Shown here one piece after another: positions 55,340 through 64,000 of a DNA stretch of 64,000 nucleotides. Made by a program: the position numbers and the translations under genes. The DNA lies in assembly GCF_019966515.1 (NCBI RefSeq), contig NZ_JAIMIB010000001.1:558001-622000 (forward strand), written 5' to 3'. The DNA is from Roseovarius aestuarii. GTDB lineage: Bacteria > Pseudomonadota > Alphaproteobacteria > Rhodobacterales > Rhodobacteraceae. Below the pieces are notes generated by a model. It was not told where the DNA came from. It saw only the letters and a list, made by a program, of their open reading frames with translations, and did not search any database. Numbering within the stretch: the first letter of the stretch is position 1; every line of letters begins with the position of its first letter.

Positions 55340-56383
55340 TTAGTAGGGCATCGCATGGGCGCGATGCGCCATGTCGATATCACGCAACACCTCGTCGCTC
55401 AGCGTCACATCCACCGCCCCCAGCGCCAGATCAAGCTGTTCCATGCTGGTCGACCCAAAAATGGCCGAGCACATGAACGGCCGCGTCAGGCACCAGGCCA
55501 GCGCCATATGCACCGGGTCTAGCCCGTGCTTCCGCGCGACCTCGAGATAGGCATCGACCGCCGGGAACGCCCGGTCAGTCCTGCGCCCGCCCAGATTGGC
55601 GACATAGGACATGCGCGATCCCTCGGGCACCGCGCCGCCCTGATACTTGCCAGTCAGCATCCCCGCCGCCAGCGGCGAAAACGCCAGCAGGCCGACATCC
55701 TCGTTGACGCTCAGCTCCGCCAGATCGGTGTCATAAAACCGGCACATCAGGGAATACTCATTCTGAACGGACGCCACCCGGGGCAGCCCCCTGTCCTCGG
55801 CGACCCGTAACCATTGCGCCGTCCCCCACGCGCTTTCATTCGACAGACCAAAGGCGCGGATTGTCCCCTTCTCGACCTGCCTTTGCAGGGCATCCAGCGT
55901 CTCTTCCATATGCGCTATCGTCTCGTTTCGATTTTGCGCAGACGGGTCATAAAACCAGTTTTGCCGGAACATGTAACTGCCGCGATTAGGCCAGTGAAAC
56001 TGGTAGAGGTCGATATAGTCGGTCTGTAGCCGCTGCAACGACCCCTTGATCGCGCCGGGGATCGACTGTGCCGTGATCGGGGCGCCGTCGCGGATATACC
56101 GCATCCCCGCGCCCGAATGTTTGGTGGCCAGGATCACCTGATCGCGCCTGCCGGATGCGGCATTCCACGTCCCGATAATCTCTTCAGTCCGCCCGGCGGT
56201 CTCGGCGCTGATCGGGTTCACCGGATACATCTCGGCGGTGTCGATAAAATTGATCCCGCGCTCCAGCGCCCGGTCGATTTGGGCATGCCCCTCCGCCTCT
56301 GTGTTCTGCGTCCCCCAGGTCATCGAACCCAGACAAAGCTCACTTACCATCATTCCCGTGCGACCCAGCGGGTTCATCTTCAT
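55340..56383 (-). CDS. aldo/keto reductase
   Basis: A 347-residue NADPH-dependent TIM-barrel oxidoreductase. The N-terminal MNPLGRTGMMVSELCLGSMT and the catalytic INFIDTAEMYPVNPISAET (with the catalytic Asp and Tyr) are of the Tas-like branch; VILATKHSGAGM carries the Lys, and LYQFHWPNRG the His. The C-terminal region with VYFGSTSMEQL-like FGSTSMEQLDLALGAVD binds the 2'-phosphate. Physiological substrate unknown. It is convergent with the LysR gene, 19 bases away. Confidence 0.9.
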   Translation of the reverse strand: MKMNPLGRTGMMVSELCLGSMTWGTQNTEAEGHAQIDRALERGINFIDTAEMYPVNPISAETAGRTEEIIGTWNAASGRRDQVILATKHSGAGMRYIRDGAPITAQSIPGAIKGSLQRLQTDYIDLYQFHWPNRGSYMFRQNWFYDPSAQNRNETIAHMEETLDALQRQVEKGTIRAFGLSNESAWGTAQWLRVAEDRGLPRVASVQNEYSLMCRFYDTDLAELSVNEDVGLLAFSPLAAGMLTGKYQGGAVPEGSRMSYVANLGGRRTDRAFPAVDAYLEVARKHGLDPVHMALAWCLTRPFMCSAIFGSTSMEQLDLALGAVDVTLSDEVLRDIDMAHRAHAMPY

Positions 56384-56656
56384 CGCACATTCCTTCCCTG
56401 TTGCGCCCGGGCCACCCTAGGGCAGCGGCCAATGCATTCGCAAGCAGAAGGGGTTGCAGCGAAATCCTGACGTTATTTTACCTCGTGGCGGGGATTGAAG
56501 ACGCAGTGTAAAGACATTCAGACCTACTATGAGGCTCCGGCGCCGACGCGTTTGAGTTCCGGCTTACGCACGGGAGCTTCCAGTCCTGCGACCTATGTCG
56601 AGCTCACATTTTCGGGCCCAAGCCGGTCATGTACCCACGATTGAACAATGTCGACC

Positions 56657-57580
56657 TCAGGTCGAAGCCCTTCGCGACAAGAGCGAAAACAAGCGTCCGT
56701 CCGTCACCGCGAAACCCAACGCGATAATGGCGAAACCAATCCACGCTTCCAGTCCCATTTGCTCGCCAAGGAACATCACGCCAAGGGCAATTGCGAAAGG
56801 TGGAATAAGCAAGGTGACCAACAAAAGATTGGCGGCCCCGGCACGTATCAGAATGGCAAAGTAGAGGAAATACGCCAGCGCCGTCGACAAAACTGCCATT
56901 CCGATAAGAGCGCCCCATACACTTGCGGAGAGAGCAAAACTTGGCGGGCCATCGAACACGAGCACGATTGGGATCATCAAAACTGTACTCCCGATCAACA
57001 TGCCGAGCGCGTTCATGAGCGGTGATTGACCAGCTAGCGCTGCCTTGCCCCAGACACCAGCAAAGGCGTAAGATAGCGTCGCCCCAAGAATGGCGAGTTG
57101 AGCCAGATTGCTGGGATTGAACTCTGTCAATGCGCTTGGCCCCATGATGAACGCCACACCTGCAATTCCCAAGGCAGCACCAATGATTTTCTTTGCCGTC
57201 AAAGGTTCATCCGGAAGCAAAAGACCTGCGACAACGGCAGCGAACATGGCGGTCGTTCCATTCAGAATGGAAGCCAGCCCGCTTTCGATCTGCGTCTGCC
57301 CCCAGAATATCAACGAAAAGGGAATGGCATTATTCAGCGCACCCATCACCAGATAAGCTCCCCAGACCCGGAGGGAGCGAGGCACCGCAATGCCTTTAAA
57401 AAGCACAATCAACGCCAAAACCGGCACAGCCCAGATGACCCGATGAAGGGTAATGGTGAGCGGCGGCACCTCACGCAGAGCAATTTCGCCGAAGAAAAAC
57501 GACCCTCCCCAAACCGCTGCTAGCAGCAACAGCATGAGAGTGGACGTCCGATCCAGGGTCAGCGTGGGCGCTTTGGTCAT
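56657..57580 (-). CDS. EamA/DMT-family transporter
   Basis: A 307-residue inner-membrane protein with ten predicted helices in two EamA repeats; LLAAVWGGSFFFGEIALREV and ILNGTTAMFAAVVAGLLLPD in the first, ATLSYAFAGVWGKAALAGQS in the second. Composition is somewhat more AT-rich than its neighbours, and a 468-base gap with no recognised gene follows it upstream, so it may be recently acquired. Substrate unknown. Confidence 0.86.
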   Translation of the reverse strand: MTKAPTLTLDRTSTLMLLLLAAVWGGSFFFGEIALREVPPLTITLHRVIWAVPVLALIVLFKGIAVPRSLRVWGAYLVMGALNNAIPFSLIFWGQTQIESGLASILNGTTAMFAAVVAGLLLPDEPLTAKKIIGAALGIAGVAFIMGPSALTEFNPSNLAQLAILGATLSYAFAGVWGKAALAGQSPLMNALGMLIGSTVLMIPIVLVFDGPPSFALSASVWGALIGMAVLSTALAYFLYFAILIRAGAANLLLVTLLIPPFAIALGVMFLGEQMGLEAWIGFAIIALGFAVTDGRLFSLLSRRAST

Positions 57581-58048
57581 GCTCGGCAGGTCCAGTTTTC
57601 TAATTTGTCATACCCTGGTACCTTATTCGACCGGAGAGAAACGACCCGTTTCATGCGGATAGAATTTAAAAACGCGACAAAGGTCAAAAGGATGGGATGT
57701 CGAAGCAGGTCTTGGGGCGCCCATAGCTTTTCTCCGCTTCGTCCCGCACCTCATCCACTCAGCGGTCGTGCCAAGCTTGTGATCGGTCTCAGCGATGTTT
57801 TGGAACACAGTCCGAACATCCTGAATGGCGAAAACTCTCGACATCTTGCGCCGATATCTGGCGTGGCGCCCGCATCACGCAAGCCGGATAGAGAAACTCA
57901 ATCCGACGAGAGTGGAACCGAATGTGAAAATGGCGGCCCGAGTCGAAGCAACACCAGCGCTGTACATGTTGCTGTGGCTATCCAGCGACATCAGATCTGA
58001 TTGCGTACGTTTCCCGCGTATAGGATGTACGGAACGTACGTTCTGCCC
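57581..58048. other. 468-base region without a recognised gene
   Basis: Base composition is lower in GC than flanking genes. Several short open frames on both strands (the longest about 130 codons) lack a ribosome site, domain or convincing codon use. An 8-base inverted repeat CGTACGTT/AACGTACG (58004-58011, 58033-58040) lies at the right end, without a T run. It may be a decayed insertion. Confidence 0.5.
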
Positions 58049-58393
58049 CTACTCCAACAGCGCGATGGGCGCGTCCGGGCGGCGATAGAAATCAAGCGGC
58101 TGACGGTCGGCGGCTTCGGTCGTGCGCTTGTACTCAAACTCGATCTCGTCGCCCTCCTCACCGCTTGCCACGATCAGGCAGCGCGACAAATGCGTGGTGC
58201 CGTCGAACATATCCACCAGCCCGCGCAGATGTGGTGCTTCATCAGCATCGAGCGAGAAGCCGTTATTCCAACTACGTAATATCTTGAAGCTCCGGTCACC
58301 CGCCCGCACACTCAGGCGGTTGCTTTTCTTCAGCGCCTGCTTGCGCGCAGCATCCAGGCCAGCCTGAACTTCCGGTGACAAAAACGTCGACAT
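58049..58393 (-). CDS. conserved protein of unknown function
   Basis: A 114-residue soluble protein. It begins MSTFLSPEVQAGLDAARKQA (a basic helix), then has FKILRSWNNGFSLDADEAPH and ends EFEYKRTTEAADRQPLDFYR. The pattern of a helix followed by a beta-rich segment with conserved Trp and Asp-Ala-Asp is seen in Rhodobacteraceae hypothetical proteins, to my recollection. Upstream is an unusual double dyad (58441-58477). No function can be given. Confidence 0.75.
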   Translation of the reverse strand: MSTFLSPEVQAGLDAARKQALKKSNRLSVRAGDRSFKILRSWNNGFSLDADEAPHLRGLVDMFDGTTHLSRCLIVASGEEGDEIEFEYKRTTEAADRQPLDFYRRPDAPIALLE

Positions 58394-58440
58394 GGGGTGA
58401 TTCCCTTAACCATTACAGCCAAAGAATGTCGCACGCATAT

Positions 58441-58477
58441 GTGACGGTCACGTTAAATATGGCGAATACCCATATTT
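58441..58477. promoter_or_regulatory. two adjacent perfect dyads upstream of the 58393 start
   Basis: GTGAC-G-GTCAC (58441-58451) is followed at once by AAATATGG-CGAATAC-CCATATTT (58455-58477). Both are perfect inverted repeats. They lie 48-84 bases upstream of the ATG of the small unknown gene, a position typical of operators for dimeric regulators. Confidence 0.5.
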
Positions 58478-58577
58478 AGGACCAATTGGCGGTATTTTCA
58501 TGGCTAAAACGTGAATTGTTCCGCTATATTCAACAGATTGTGTCGATCCGAGAAACAGTTCTGCCAGGAGTGAGGGG

Positions 58578-59090
58578 TTATTCGTAAGGTTTTGTATTTT
58601 CCGGGTAAAACCAAACCGCGCAAACCGATCCACCGCCACCGTGATCCCCGATAAAAACCCCGTCTGCATGGGCAAGATAAGCTGTGATCGCGGTAAACTC
58701 CTCGACCTGTTTTGCTGTCGCTTTTCCGCCGCGTGACAGAAGTTCCTCGATCTCTTGCCGGTCGCCATAGCGCTGTGCCGCCCATGCGGCTTGCTGCATA
58801 GGCGGCGGCACCGACGGATGCCCCCAGCCCCACATGAAAGACCCGTCTTCCGCATAGGTGCCCGCCACCTGCGCAATCACGTTCAGGCCCGCTTCACCCT
58901 CGCATTTCAACTCCAGATCTCCGGTTTCAAGGTCCAACTCAAAACCCGTGACATCCGGCACCGGGTTTTTCGCTTTTATATCCGCCACATATGCCTTGGC
59001 TTCACGGGTAAGTTTCTTGAAGTTCTTCGGCACCGAGCGCACGCCCTGATCCGCTTTCCGGTTCACGAATTCCGTTAAAAAATCTCTCAT
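58578..59090 (-). CDS. conserved protein of unknown function
   Basis: A 170-residue soluble protein starting MRDFLTEFVNRKADQGVRSV. It has FELDLETGDLELKCEGEAGL, then a Trp-rich AEDGSFMWGWGHPSVPPPMQ and AAWAAQRYGDRQEIEELLSR; such WxWGW segments are common in DUF6882-like and related immunity-type proteins, but I cannot assign it firmly. ATG at 59090 is chosen because the conserved-looking region starts there. It lies 25 bases after the cobL stop on the same strand. Confidence 0.72.
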   Translation of the reverse strand: MRDFLTEFVNRKADQGVRSVPKNFKKLTREAKAYVADIKAKNPVPDVTGFELDLETGDLELKCEGEAGLNVIAQVAGTYAEDGSFMWGWGHPSVPPPMQQAAWAAQRYGDRQEIEELLSRGGKATAKQVEEFTAITAYLAHADGVFIGDHGGGGSVCAVWFYPENTKPYE

Positions 59091-59115
59091 CCGTGTCTCT
59101 CCCTGCGCCCGACAT

Positions 59116-60309
59116 TCAACGTCGGACCAAACTCCATTGCGTGATCTCATCCAGCTCTTGCCAGTTGCCCGCACCATCGGCGCGCGCGCCTGTGAGTTTC
59201 ACCAACTGACCGCCGTGATGTTTGTGTAAATCCGACAATAAAACCGCATCTTCCACCGTTACCGCATTGCAAACCACCCGCCCCAGCGGACGTAAGGCCA
59301 TCCAGGTTGCGCGGAACACATCCTCGGACAACCCTCCGCCTATGAACACCGCATCGGGAGCTGCCAGCCCTTCCAGTGCTTCGGGTGCGTGACCCGCCAC
59401 CAGTTCCAGCCGCGGCGTACCCAGCGCCAGCGCGTTTGCCGCCGCCATGGTCCGACGGCCGGCACGTGGCTCGACCCCTATGGCCCGTGCATAGCGCGCG
59501 GCCCGCATCCATTCGACCGCGACCGACCCGCACCCAGTGCCGATATCCCATAAAGGCGCGCCGCGCATCGGCATCAGTTTGGCCAGTGTCACAGCGCGTA
59601 CTTCCTGCCTGGTCAGTGTTTCATCACGTTGAAACAGCTCATCCGCCAGCCCGGGTACACGCGGCAACAACGCCGCATCGGGCGCGGCGACGCATTCGAC
59701 CGCCAACGTATTGAACGCGGGCACCGTGTGTGACCAGGTTTCAGCCACTCCGTCAAACCGCTCCTCTTCGGGTCCGCCCATCGCCGCCAGCACAGTCATC
59801 GGCGAGGCGCCAAAACCGCGTTCGGTCAGAAAGCGCGCGATCTGCCCCGGTGTCTCGGGGCCGGTTGTCAGGATCAGCAAACGCACATGTGGTTGAATAA
59901 AGGCAATCATCTGCTCGACCGGACGACCATGCGCGGTCAACGTCTCAAGATCGGCCATCGACCAGCCCATGCGAGCCGCCGCCATCTGAAACGCACTGAT
60001 CTGCGGGTGATAAGTGATCTGCGCCGGGTCGATCGCCCGACCGATCCGCGCACCAATGGAAAACCACAACGGATCACCGGTGGCCAGCATCACCACCCGG
60101 CGCGGCCTGAGATCGTTCAGTAGCGCGATCAGGTCGTCGAACTGTTCCGGCCAGTCCAGCCGCTCAGCCCGCAGCGTCTCAGAAAGAAGCTCATGCCGAT
60201 CCCCGCCGATAACCACATCAGCCGCTTCCACCACGGCCCGGGTCGCCAGCTGCAACCCCGCCAACCCATCCTCGCCAATGCCCACGATATGCAACCAGGT
60301 AGTCGGCAT
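59116..60309 (-). CDS. cobL: precorrin-6Y C5,15-methyltransferase (decarboxylating) CobL
   Basis: Methylates C-5 and C-15 of precorrin-6Y and decarboxylates the C-12 acetate in aerobic cobalamin synthesis. The 397-residue protein is a fusion: N-terminal CbiE-like domain (1-200, WLHIVGIGEDGLAGLQLATR, VVMLATGDPLWFSIGARI) and C-terminal CbiT-like domain (about 215-397, PLWDIGTGCGSVAVEWMRAA, FIGGGLSEDVFRATW). Full fusion length is normal for CobL. It is near cobC and cobD at 62-64 kb but on the opposite strand. No cobalamin riboswitch was recognised upstream. Confidence 0.94.
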   Translation of the reverse strand: MPTTWLHIVGIGEDGLAGLQLATRAVVEAADVVIGGDRHELLSETLRAERLDWPEQFDDLIALLNDLRPRRVVMLATGDPLWFSIGARIGRAIDPAQITYHPQISAFQMAAARMGWSMADLETLTAHGRPVEQMIAFIQPHVRLLILTTGPETPGQIARFLTERGFGASPMTVLAAMGGPEEERFDGVAETWSHTVPAFNTLAVECVAAPDAALLPRVPGLADELFQRDETLTRQEVRAVTLAKLMPMRGAPLWDIGTGCGSVAVEWMRAARYARAIGVEPRAGRRTMAAANALALGTPRLELVAGHAPEALEGLAAPDAVFIGGGLSEDVFRATWMALRPLGRVVCNAVTVEDAVLLSDLHKHHGGQLVKLTGARADGAGNWQELDEITQWSLVRR

Positions 60310-60485
60310 CCCGCCTCTAAAACATCTCTTTGCGTCTCACTGTCTCGTCTAATGTGCCTTGGCATAGGTTGCAAAACGATATCTCCGCCGGACTGCATTG
60401 TGCGCAAGCGCACCAGCCATGCGCGGGGATCGGCATTTCCGATTTCGCATGTGGCGTTACATTCCTGCGCAAAGGAGTATGAGAC

Positions 60486-61460
60486 ATGGGGCAACTGGTA
60501 AACGGCGTCTGGGAAGATCGCTGGTACGACACGAAATCCTCGGGCGGCAAGTTCGTCCGTTCCAACGCAAAATTTCGCAACTGGATCACCCCGGACGGCG
60601 CCCCCGGCCCATCAGGTGAGGGCGGCTTCGCGGCGCAATCCGGGCGCTACCACCTTTATGTCTCATACGCTTGCCCCTGGGCACACCGAACATTGATCTT
60701 CCGGGTTCTCAAAGGCCTCAGCGATCATATCGGCGTTTCGGTCGTGCATCCCGATATGATCGCTGATGGCTGGACCTTCGATGACAGCTACCCGTGGGCC
60801 ACTGGCGACAGGCTTCATGGCCTTCCGTTCGTCCGCGATCTTTATCTGAAGGTCGACCCCGACATCTCGGGGCGCGTGACGGTGCCCATCCTATGGGACC
60901 GGGAACGCGAAACCATCGTCTCGAACGAAAGCGCCGAGATCATTCGTATGTTCAACTGCGCCTTTGACGGTATAACCGGCAATACCGATGATTATTGGCC
61001 CGAGGTGTTGCGCGAGAAGATCGAGCCGATCAATCAGCGCATTTACGACACCGTCAACAATGGCGTCTACAAGGCGGGCTTTGCCACGTCGCAGGACGCG
61101 TATGACGCCGCTGTAGTGCCTCTTTTCGACAGCCTTGTTTGGCTTGAACAGCGCCTTGCCGGGAACCGCTATCTGATGGGTGAACAAATAACCGAGGCCG
61201 ACTGGCGGCTATTCACGACGCTGATCCGTTTCGATCTGGTCTATCACCTGCATTTCAAATGCAACCGCGCGCGGATCGTCGATTTTCCGAACCTGTGGCA
61301 GTATCTGCGCGAGCTATACCAATGGCCGGGCGTGGCCGGGACGGTTAACTTTGACCACATCGTGCGGCATTACCACTACAGCCATGACACCGTTAATCCG
61401 CATCGGATCATACCGATCAACCCAGAAATTGATTTCGACATTCCGCACGGGCGTGGATAA
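60486..61460 (+). CDS. glutathionyl-hydroquinone reductase-like GST-family protein
   Basis: A 324-residue xi-class glutathione transferase. The start GQLVNGVWEDRWYDTKSSGG and the active-site YACPWAHRTLIFRVLKGL (Cys63) are typical of YqjG/PcpF-type enzymes that reduce glutathionyl-hydroquinones. ISGRVTVPILWDRERETIVSN and YLMGEQITEADWRLFTTLIR complete the GST fold. GGAGTATGAGAC precedes the ATG. It lies between divergent cobL and the convergent receiver gene; a link to cobalamin is not evident. Confidence 0.92.
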   Translation: MGQLVNGVWEDRWYDTKSSGGKFVRSNAKFRNWITPDGAPGPSGEGGFAAQSGRYHLYVSYACPWAHRTLIFRVLKGLSDHIGVSVVHPDMIADGWTFDDSYPWATGDRLHGLPFVRDLYLKVDPDISGRVTVPILWDRERETIVSNESAEIIRMFNCAFDGITGNTDDYWPEVLREKIEPINQRIYDTVNNGVYKAGFATSQDAYDAAVVPLFDSLVWLEQRLAGNRYLMGEQITEADWRLFTTLIRFDLVYHLHFKCNRARIVDFPNLWQYLRELYQWPGVAGTVNFDHIVRHYHYSHDTVNPHRIIPINPEIDFDIPHGRG

Positions 61461-61476
61461 AGCAAAACAACGAAGG

Positions 61477-61839
61477 TCAGCAGGCGCGCCCGTAATGTTC
61501 AACCATCGCCGTCAGATCCTCTGGCGGCGTATCAGTCTGCAGATAGGCACATGCGTTGGCGCTAAGGTTAAAGATGGACCCGTCTGAGAAAAACGACGTG
61601 TTGGTCACGAAGATCACTTGCGTGTCGGGGTAGCGATAGCTGGCCAGATCTGCAATCGCAAAGGCACTGCCCTGATCAAGTACAAGATCAAGAACAATAA
61701 TATCAAAACTTTGGGTCTGAAGCGCGTTGGCGGCGCCCGCCTGACTATGCTCCAGGCGCACAACCATACCCTGACGCTCCATGTGTTTGCGCCACAGAGC
61801 GCCTAAATCCGGTTGGCTTTCGACAATCAAAACTCTCAT
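61477..61839 (-). CDS. single-domain response regulator
   Basis: A 120-residue receiver without an output domain. It starts MRVLIVESQPDLGALWRKHM; the phosphoacceptor is Asp51 in DIIVLDLVLDQG and Thr79 lies in VIFVTNTSFF. The usual acidic pair is reduced to Glu7 and Asp11, and the conserved Lys after the YL motif is replaced (AYLQTDTPPEDL), so phosphorylation chemistry may be altered. ATG at 61839 matches the domain start. A perfect CtrA-type box lies about 86-101 bases upstream, which suggests cell-cycle or motility/gene-transfer regulation. Confidence 0.85.
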   Translation of the reverse strand: MRVLIVESQPDLGALWRKHMERQGMVVRLEHSQAGAANALQTQSFDIIVLDLVLDQGSAFAIADLASYRYPDTQVIFVTNTSFFSDGSIFNLSANACAYLQTDTPPEDLTAMVEHYGRAC

Positions 61840-61924
61840 TTCCGCTCCGATCAACCAAGGCATGAAAAGATAATTTGGGTTATGTGGAACTATGCTAATG
61901 TATATGACTCTCTCGCCCCAACGG

Positions 61925-61940
61925 TTAACAAAGCGTTAAC
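61925..61940 (-). promoter_or_regulatory. CtrA-type binding site TTAA-N7-TTAAC
   Basis: The plus strand reads TTAA-CAAAGCG-TTAAC and the minus strand TTAA-CGCTTTG-TTAAC: a perfect full site in both directions. It is in the 337-base gap between the receiver gene (86 bases away) and cobC (237 bases away). The nearer gene is the likelier target. CtrA is the conserved cell-cycle/motility regulator of alphaproteobacteria; in Rhodobacteraceae it also controls gene transfer agents. The rest of this gap (61840-62176) has no recognised gene or riboswitch. Confidence 0.7.
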
Positions 61941-62176
61941 AGTTACAGTTTGTGTTCACCCGTGAGCGCCAGCGCTTGTTTCTTGCGCGGTTTTCCGCTT
62001 GAAAGAGTAAAAATTGGACTTTTGCGGCATGACTCCCAGAAATTACATAGCGCGGCGCGCTCGCCTGGGCTGGACATTTCTCCTGGGTGGCGCAACAGGC
62101 TCAAGACGCCTGAACCGGCCGGAAATGACCTGTCGGTTAACACGGTCTGCCACCGTCAGCGAGGGATCTGAATAAG

Positions 62177-63112
62177 GTGACAAAGCCACGTGATCACGGT
62201 GGTGGTGTGGATGCCGCTGCCATCGCCTATGGCGGTACGCGGGCCGATTGGATCGACCTGTCGACAGGCATCAACCCGGTGCCCTATCCGCTGCCTCCTA
62301 TCCGGCCGGAGGCCTGGACAGCGCTGCCTGACGAGGCCGCATCACAGGCCCTCGAAGCGGCAGCGCGATCTTTTTGGCGGGTGCCGGACAGTGCGGCCAT
62401 CCTGGCCACACCCGGTGCCTCGGCGATCATCGCCCGCATTCCGGCGCTCGCACCCGCAGGCGTGGTCGACATCCCCGCCCCCACCTATAACGAACACGCC
62501 GCCGCCTTTGCGGCACAAGGCTGGCAAATGGGCTCGGATAACGTGTCTGCAAAAGTCATCGTGCACCCGAACAACCCCACTGGCCACTGGTATGACGCCG
62601 CAGAAGTGACGGCCCCGCTGACAATCATCGACGAAAGCTTTGCCGATGTTGCTGCTGACCGATCACTGATCCATCTGGCCGACCAGCCGGGGCGGATCGT
62701 GCTGAAAAGCTTTGGCAAGTTCTGGGGCCTCGCCGGGCTGCGCCTGGGTTTTGCCATTGGTCCGGAGGATCTCATTGCGCAGCTTTCCCAGTTGACCGGC
62801 CCCTGGCCTGTTTCTGGTCCGGCGCAGGATATCGCCACAGCCGCGTTGCGTGATCACGACTGGGCGATGGCCACACGAAAGCGTCTTGAAGGCGACGCCG
62901 CACGCCTCGACGCCCTGATGACCGATGCCGGGGCCAAAGTCGCGGGCGGCACATTGCTGTTTCGGCTCTACCGCGTCACGAACGCCGCTGCCTGGCAAGA
63001 TCGCCTCGCACGCCAACATATCTGGACCCGTATCTTTCCCTATGCCGATGATCTGATCCGCCTCGGGTTGCCAGCGCCCGGCGACTGGGCGCGGGTTGAG
63101 GCCGTGCTATGA
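62177..63112 (+). CDS. cobC: L-threonine-O-3-phosphate decarboxylase CobC (CobD type)
   Basis: PLP enzyme that makes the (R)-1-amino-2-propanol phosphate linker of cobalamin. The 311-residue product has the [12 protein letters not shown] start, the [12 protein letters not shown]-like [14 protein letters not shown] substrate motif, [11 protein letters not shown] and the Schiff-base Lys in [17 protein letters not shown]. The start is GTG at 62177 with GAGGGA upstream. The stop overlaps the cobD start (ATGA), so the two are coupled. Confidence 0.92.
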   Translation: MTKPRDHGGGVDAAAIAYGGTRADWIDLSTGINPVPYPLPPIRPEAWTALPDEAASQALEAAARSFWRVPDSAAILATPGASAIIARIPALAPAGVVDIPAPTYNEHAAAFAAQGWQMGSDNVSAKVIVHPNNPTGHWYDAAEVTAPLTIIDESFADVAADRSLIHLADQPGRIVLKSFGKFWGLAGLRLGFAIGPEDLIAQLSQLTGPWPVSGPAQDIATAALRDHDWAMATRKRLEGDAARLDALMTDAGAKVAGGTLLFRLYRVTNAAAWQDRLARQHIWTRIFPYADDLIRLGLPAPGDWARVEAVL

Positions 63113-64000
63113 GCACCGCGCTAATCCTGGTCATAGCGATGATCCTCGACGCTTTGCTGGGCGAGCCACGTTGGCTCTGGTCGCGCCTGCCACATCCGGC
63201 GGTGCTGATGGGGCGTGCCGTCGGCTGGACCGATGAGTACCTCAACAGCGGCACCCTGCGCCGAGCGAGGGGAGTAACCGCTATGCTACTGCTGGGCGTC
63301 TGCGCACTTCTGCTAGGTTGGGTACTAAGCTGGTTCGGCCCATTTATCGAAATCATTATAGTTGCGATCCTGCTGGCTCAGCGATCACTGATCGATCATG
63401 TCCGCGCCGTGGCGGACGCGCTGCGCCTGTCGCTGGGCGATGCCCGCCGCGCCGTGGCCCGTATCGTTGGCCGTGATACCACCGCGATGCAAGCCCCCGC
63501 CATCGCCAGAGGAGCCATCGAATCGGCTGCCGAGAACCTATCGGACGGGGTGATTGCGCCCGCTTTCTGGTATTTGATCGGGGGGCTGCCGGGATTGCTG
63601 CTTTATAAGATCACCAATACCGCGGACAGCATGATCGGCTACCGCAATGACCGCTACGAGGCGTTCGGCTGGGCCGCTGCTCGGTTGGACGATCTGCTCA
63701 ATCTGATCCCTGCCCGCCTGACCGCGTTGCTGATTGCCCTGTCTCACGGGCAAATGCGCGCGCTGGTCGACATTGCTGCAGATGCCCGCCAACATCGCTC
63801 GCCCAATGCCGGCTGGCCCGAGGCCGCGATGGCGCGGGCTCTGAACGTCGCGCTCGCGGGGCCACGCTCTTACGAAGGCGAAATGCACGATTTCCCTTAT
63901 GTCTTTGACGCCGGTCAAAGGCAGATCGGCGCACCGCAAATAGATTCGGCCTGCACCGCCCTGTGGCGCACATGGGCCACAGCGCTGCTGGCAAGCGTTG
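63109..64000 (+). CDS. cobD: adenosylcobinamide-phosphate synthase CobD (CbiB), partial
   Basis: Integral membrane enzyme that attaches the aminopropanol linker to cobyric acid. 297 codons lie in the window; the 3' end is cut. It begins [20 protein letters not shown], the family start, then [20 protein letters not shown], and has [20 protein letters not shown] and [20 protein letters not shown], both diagnostic of CobD/CbiB. The start ATG overlaps the cobC stop, giving a cobC-cobD operon. Confidence 0.94.
   Translation, partial: MSTALILVIAMILDALLGEPRWLWSRLPHPAVLMGRAVGWTDEYLNSGTLRRARGVTAMLLLGVCALLLGWVLSWFGPFIEIIIVAILLAQRSLIDHVRAVADALRLSLGDARRAVARIVGRDTTAMQAPAIARGAIESAAENLSDGVIAPAFWYLIGGLPGLLLYKITNTADSMIGYRNDRYEAFGWAAARLDDLLNLIPARLTALLIALSHGQMRALVDIAADARQHRSPNAGWPEAAMARALNVALAGPRSYEGEMHDFPYVFDAGQRQIGAPQIDSACTALWRTWATALLASV

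Noticed and set aside
58004-58040. CGTACGTT/AACGTACG hairpin as a terminator
   Set aside because: No T run follows on either strand and the loop is 21 bases.
61864-62176. Possible cobalamin riboswitch upstream of cobC
   Set aside because: I could not find the conserved B12-box or the expected multi-stem core; the receiver promoter and CtrA box explain part of the region.

Overview
The window is a GC-rich alphaproteobacterial chromosome segment, most likely from the family Rhodobacteraceae (Roseobacter group). The gene order ybgC-tolQRAB-pal-cpoB-tilS-ftsH, the ruvC-ruvA-ruvB block, a DUF1127 protein, an L-cysteate sulfo-lyase-like gene, leucine dehydrogenase next to an Lrp regulator, late cobalamin genes and a perfect CtrA-type box (TTAA-N7-TTAAC) all fit this. 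No rRNA, tRNA, CRISPR array or intact insertion sequence was recognised.

Layout. 1-10.3 kb (minus strand): tightly packed envelope operon with many 4-base stop/start overlaps, ending in ftsH and a truncated methyltransferase. Upstream of ybgC lies a thpR gene broken by a frameshift in a run of seven G. 10.4-13.1 kb: ruvCAB and a DUF1127 peptide. 13.2-16.8 kb: LysR regulator divergent from an M20 amidohydrolase and a dimethylargininase-like enzyme. 17-23.2 kb: prmA, an MFS protein, a GAPDH/E4PDH-like dehydrogenase and uvrB. 23.2-24.5 kb: AT-rich DUF3800 gene and a region with a long inverted repeat, probably acquired. 24.5-30.2 kb: RND efflux pair and an EamA transporter.

30.2-39.6 kb is a signalling region. 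A hybrid histidine kinase with an OmpR-type regulator is followed by a cysK-decarboxylase operon, preceded by a possible 41-residue leader peptide. Then comes a compact operon of a group 1 truncated haemoglobin, a PAS/class III nucleotidyl cyclase whose transition-state residues are substituted, and a histidine kinase related to the hybrid kinase. This looks like a haem-gas or redox sensing unit.

39.7-50.2 kb is a surface-glycan locus: three family-2 glycosyltransferases, three different sulfotransferase-fold proteins, a DegT/WbqC pair, an MsbA-like ABC exporter and an LptE-like lipoprotein. The inference is synthesis and export of a sulfated glycan.

50.4-64 kb: Lrp/leucine dehydrogenase; cysteate sulfo-lyase-like enzyme, Asp/Glu racemase and LysR; aldo/keto reductase; a second EamA transporter beside a stretch with no recognisable gene; two small unknown proteins; and cobalamin genes cobL, cobC and cobD (cut by the window end), interleaved with a glutathionyl-hydroquinone reductase-like protein and a single-domain receiver protein behind the CtrA box.
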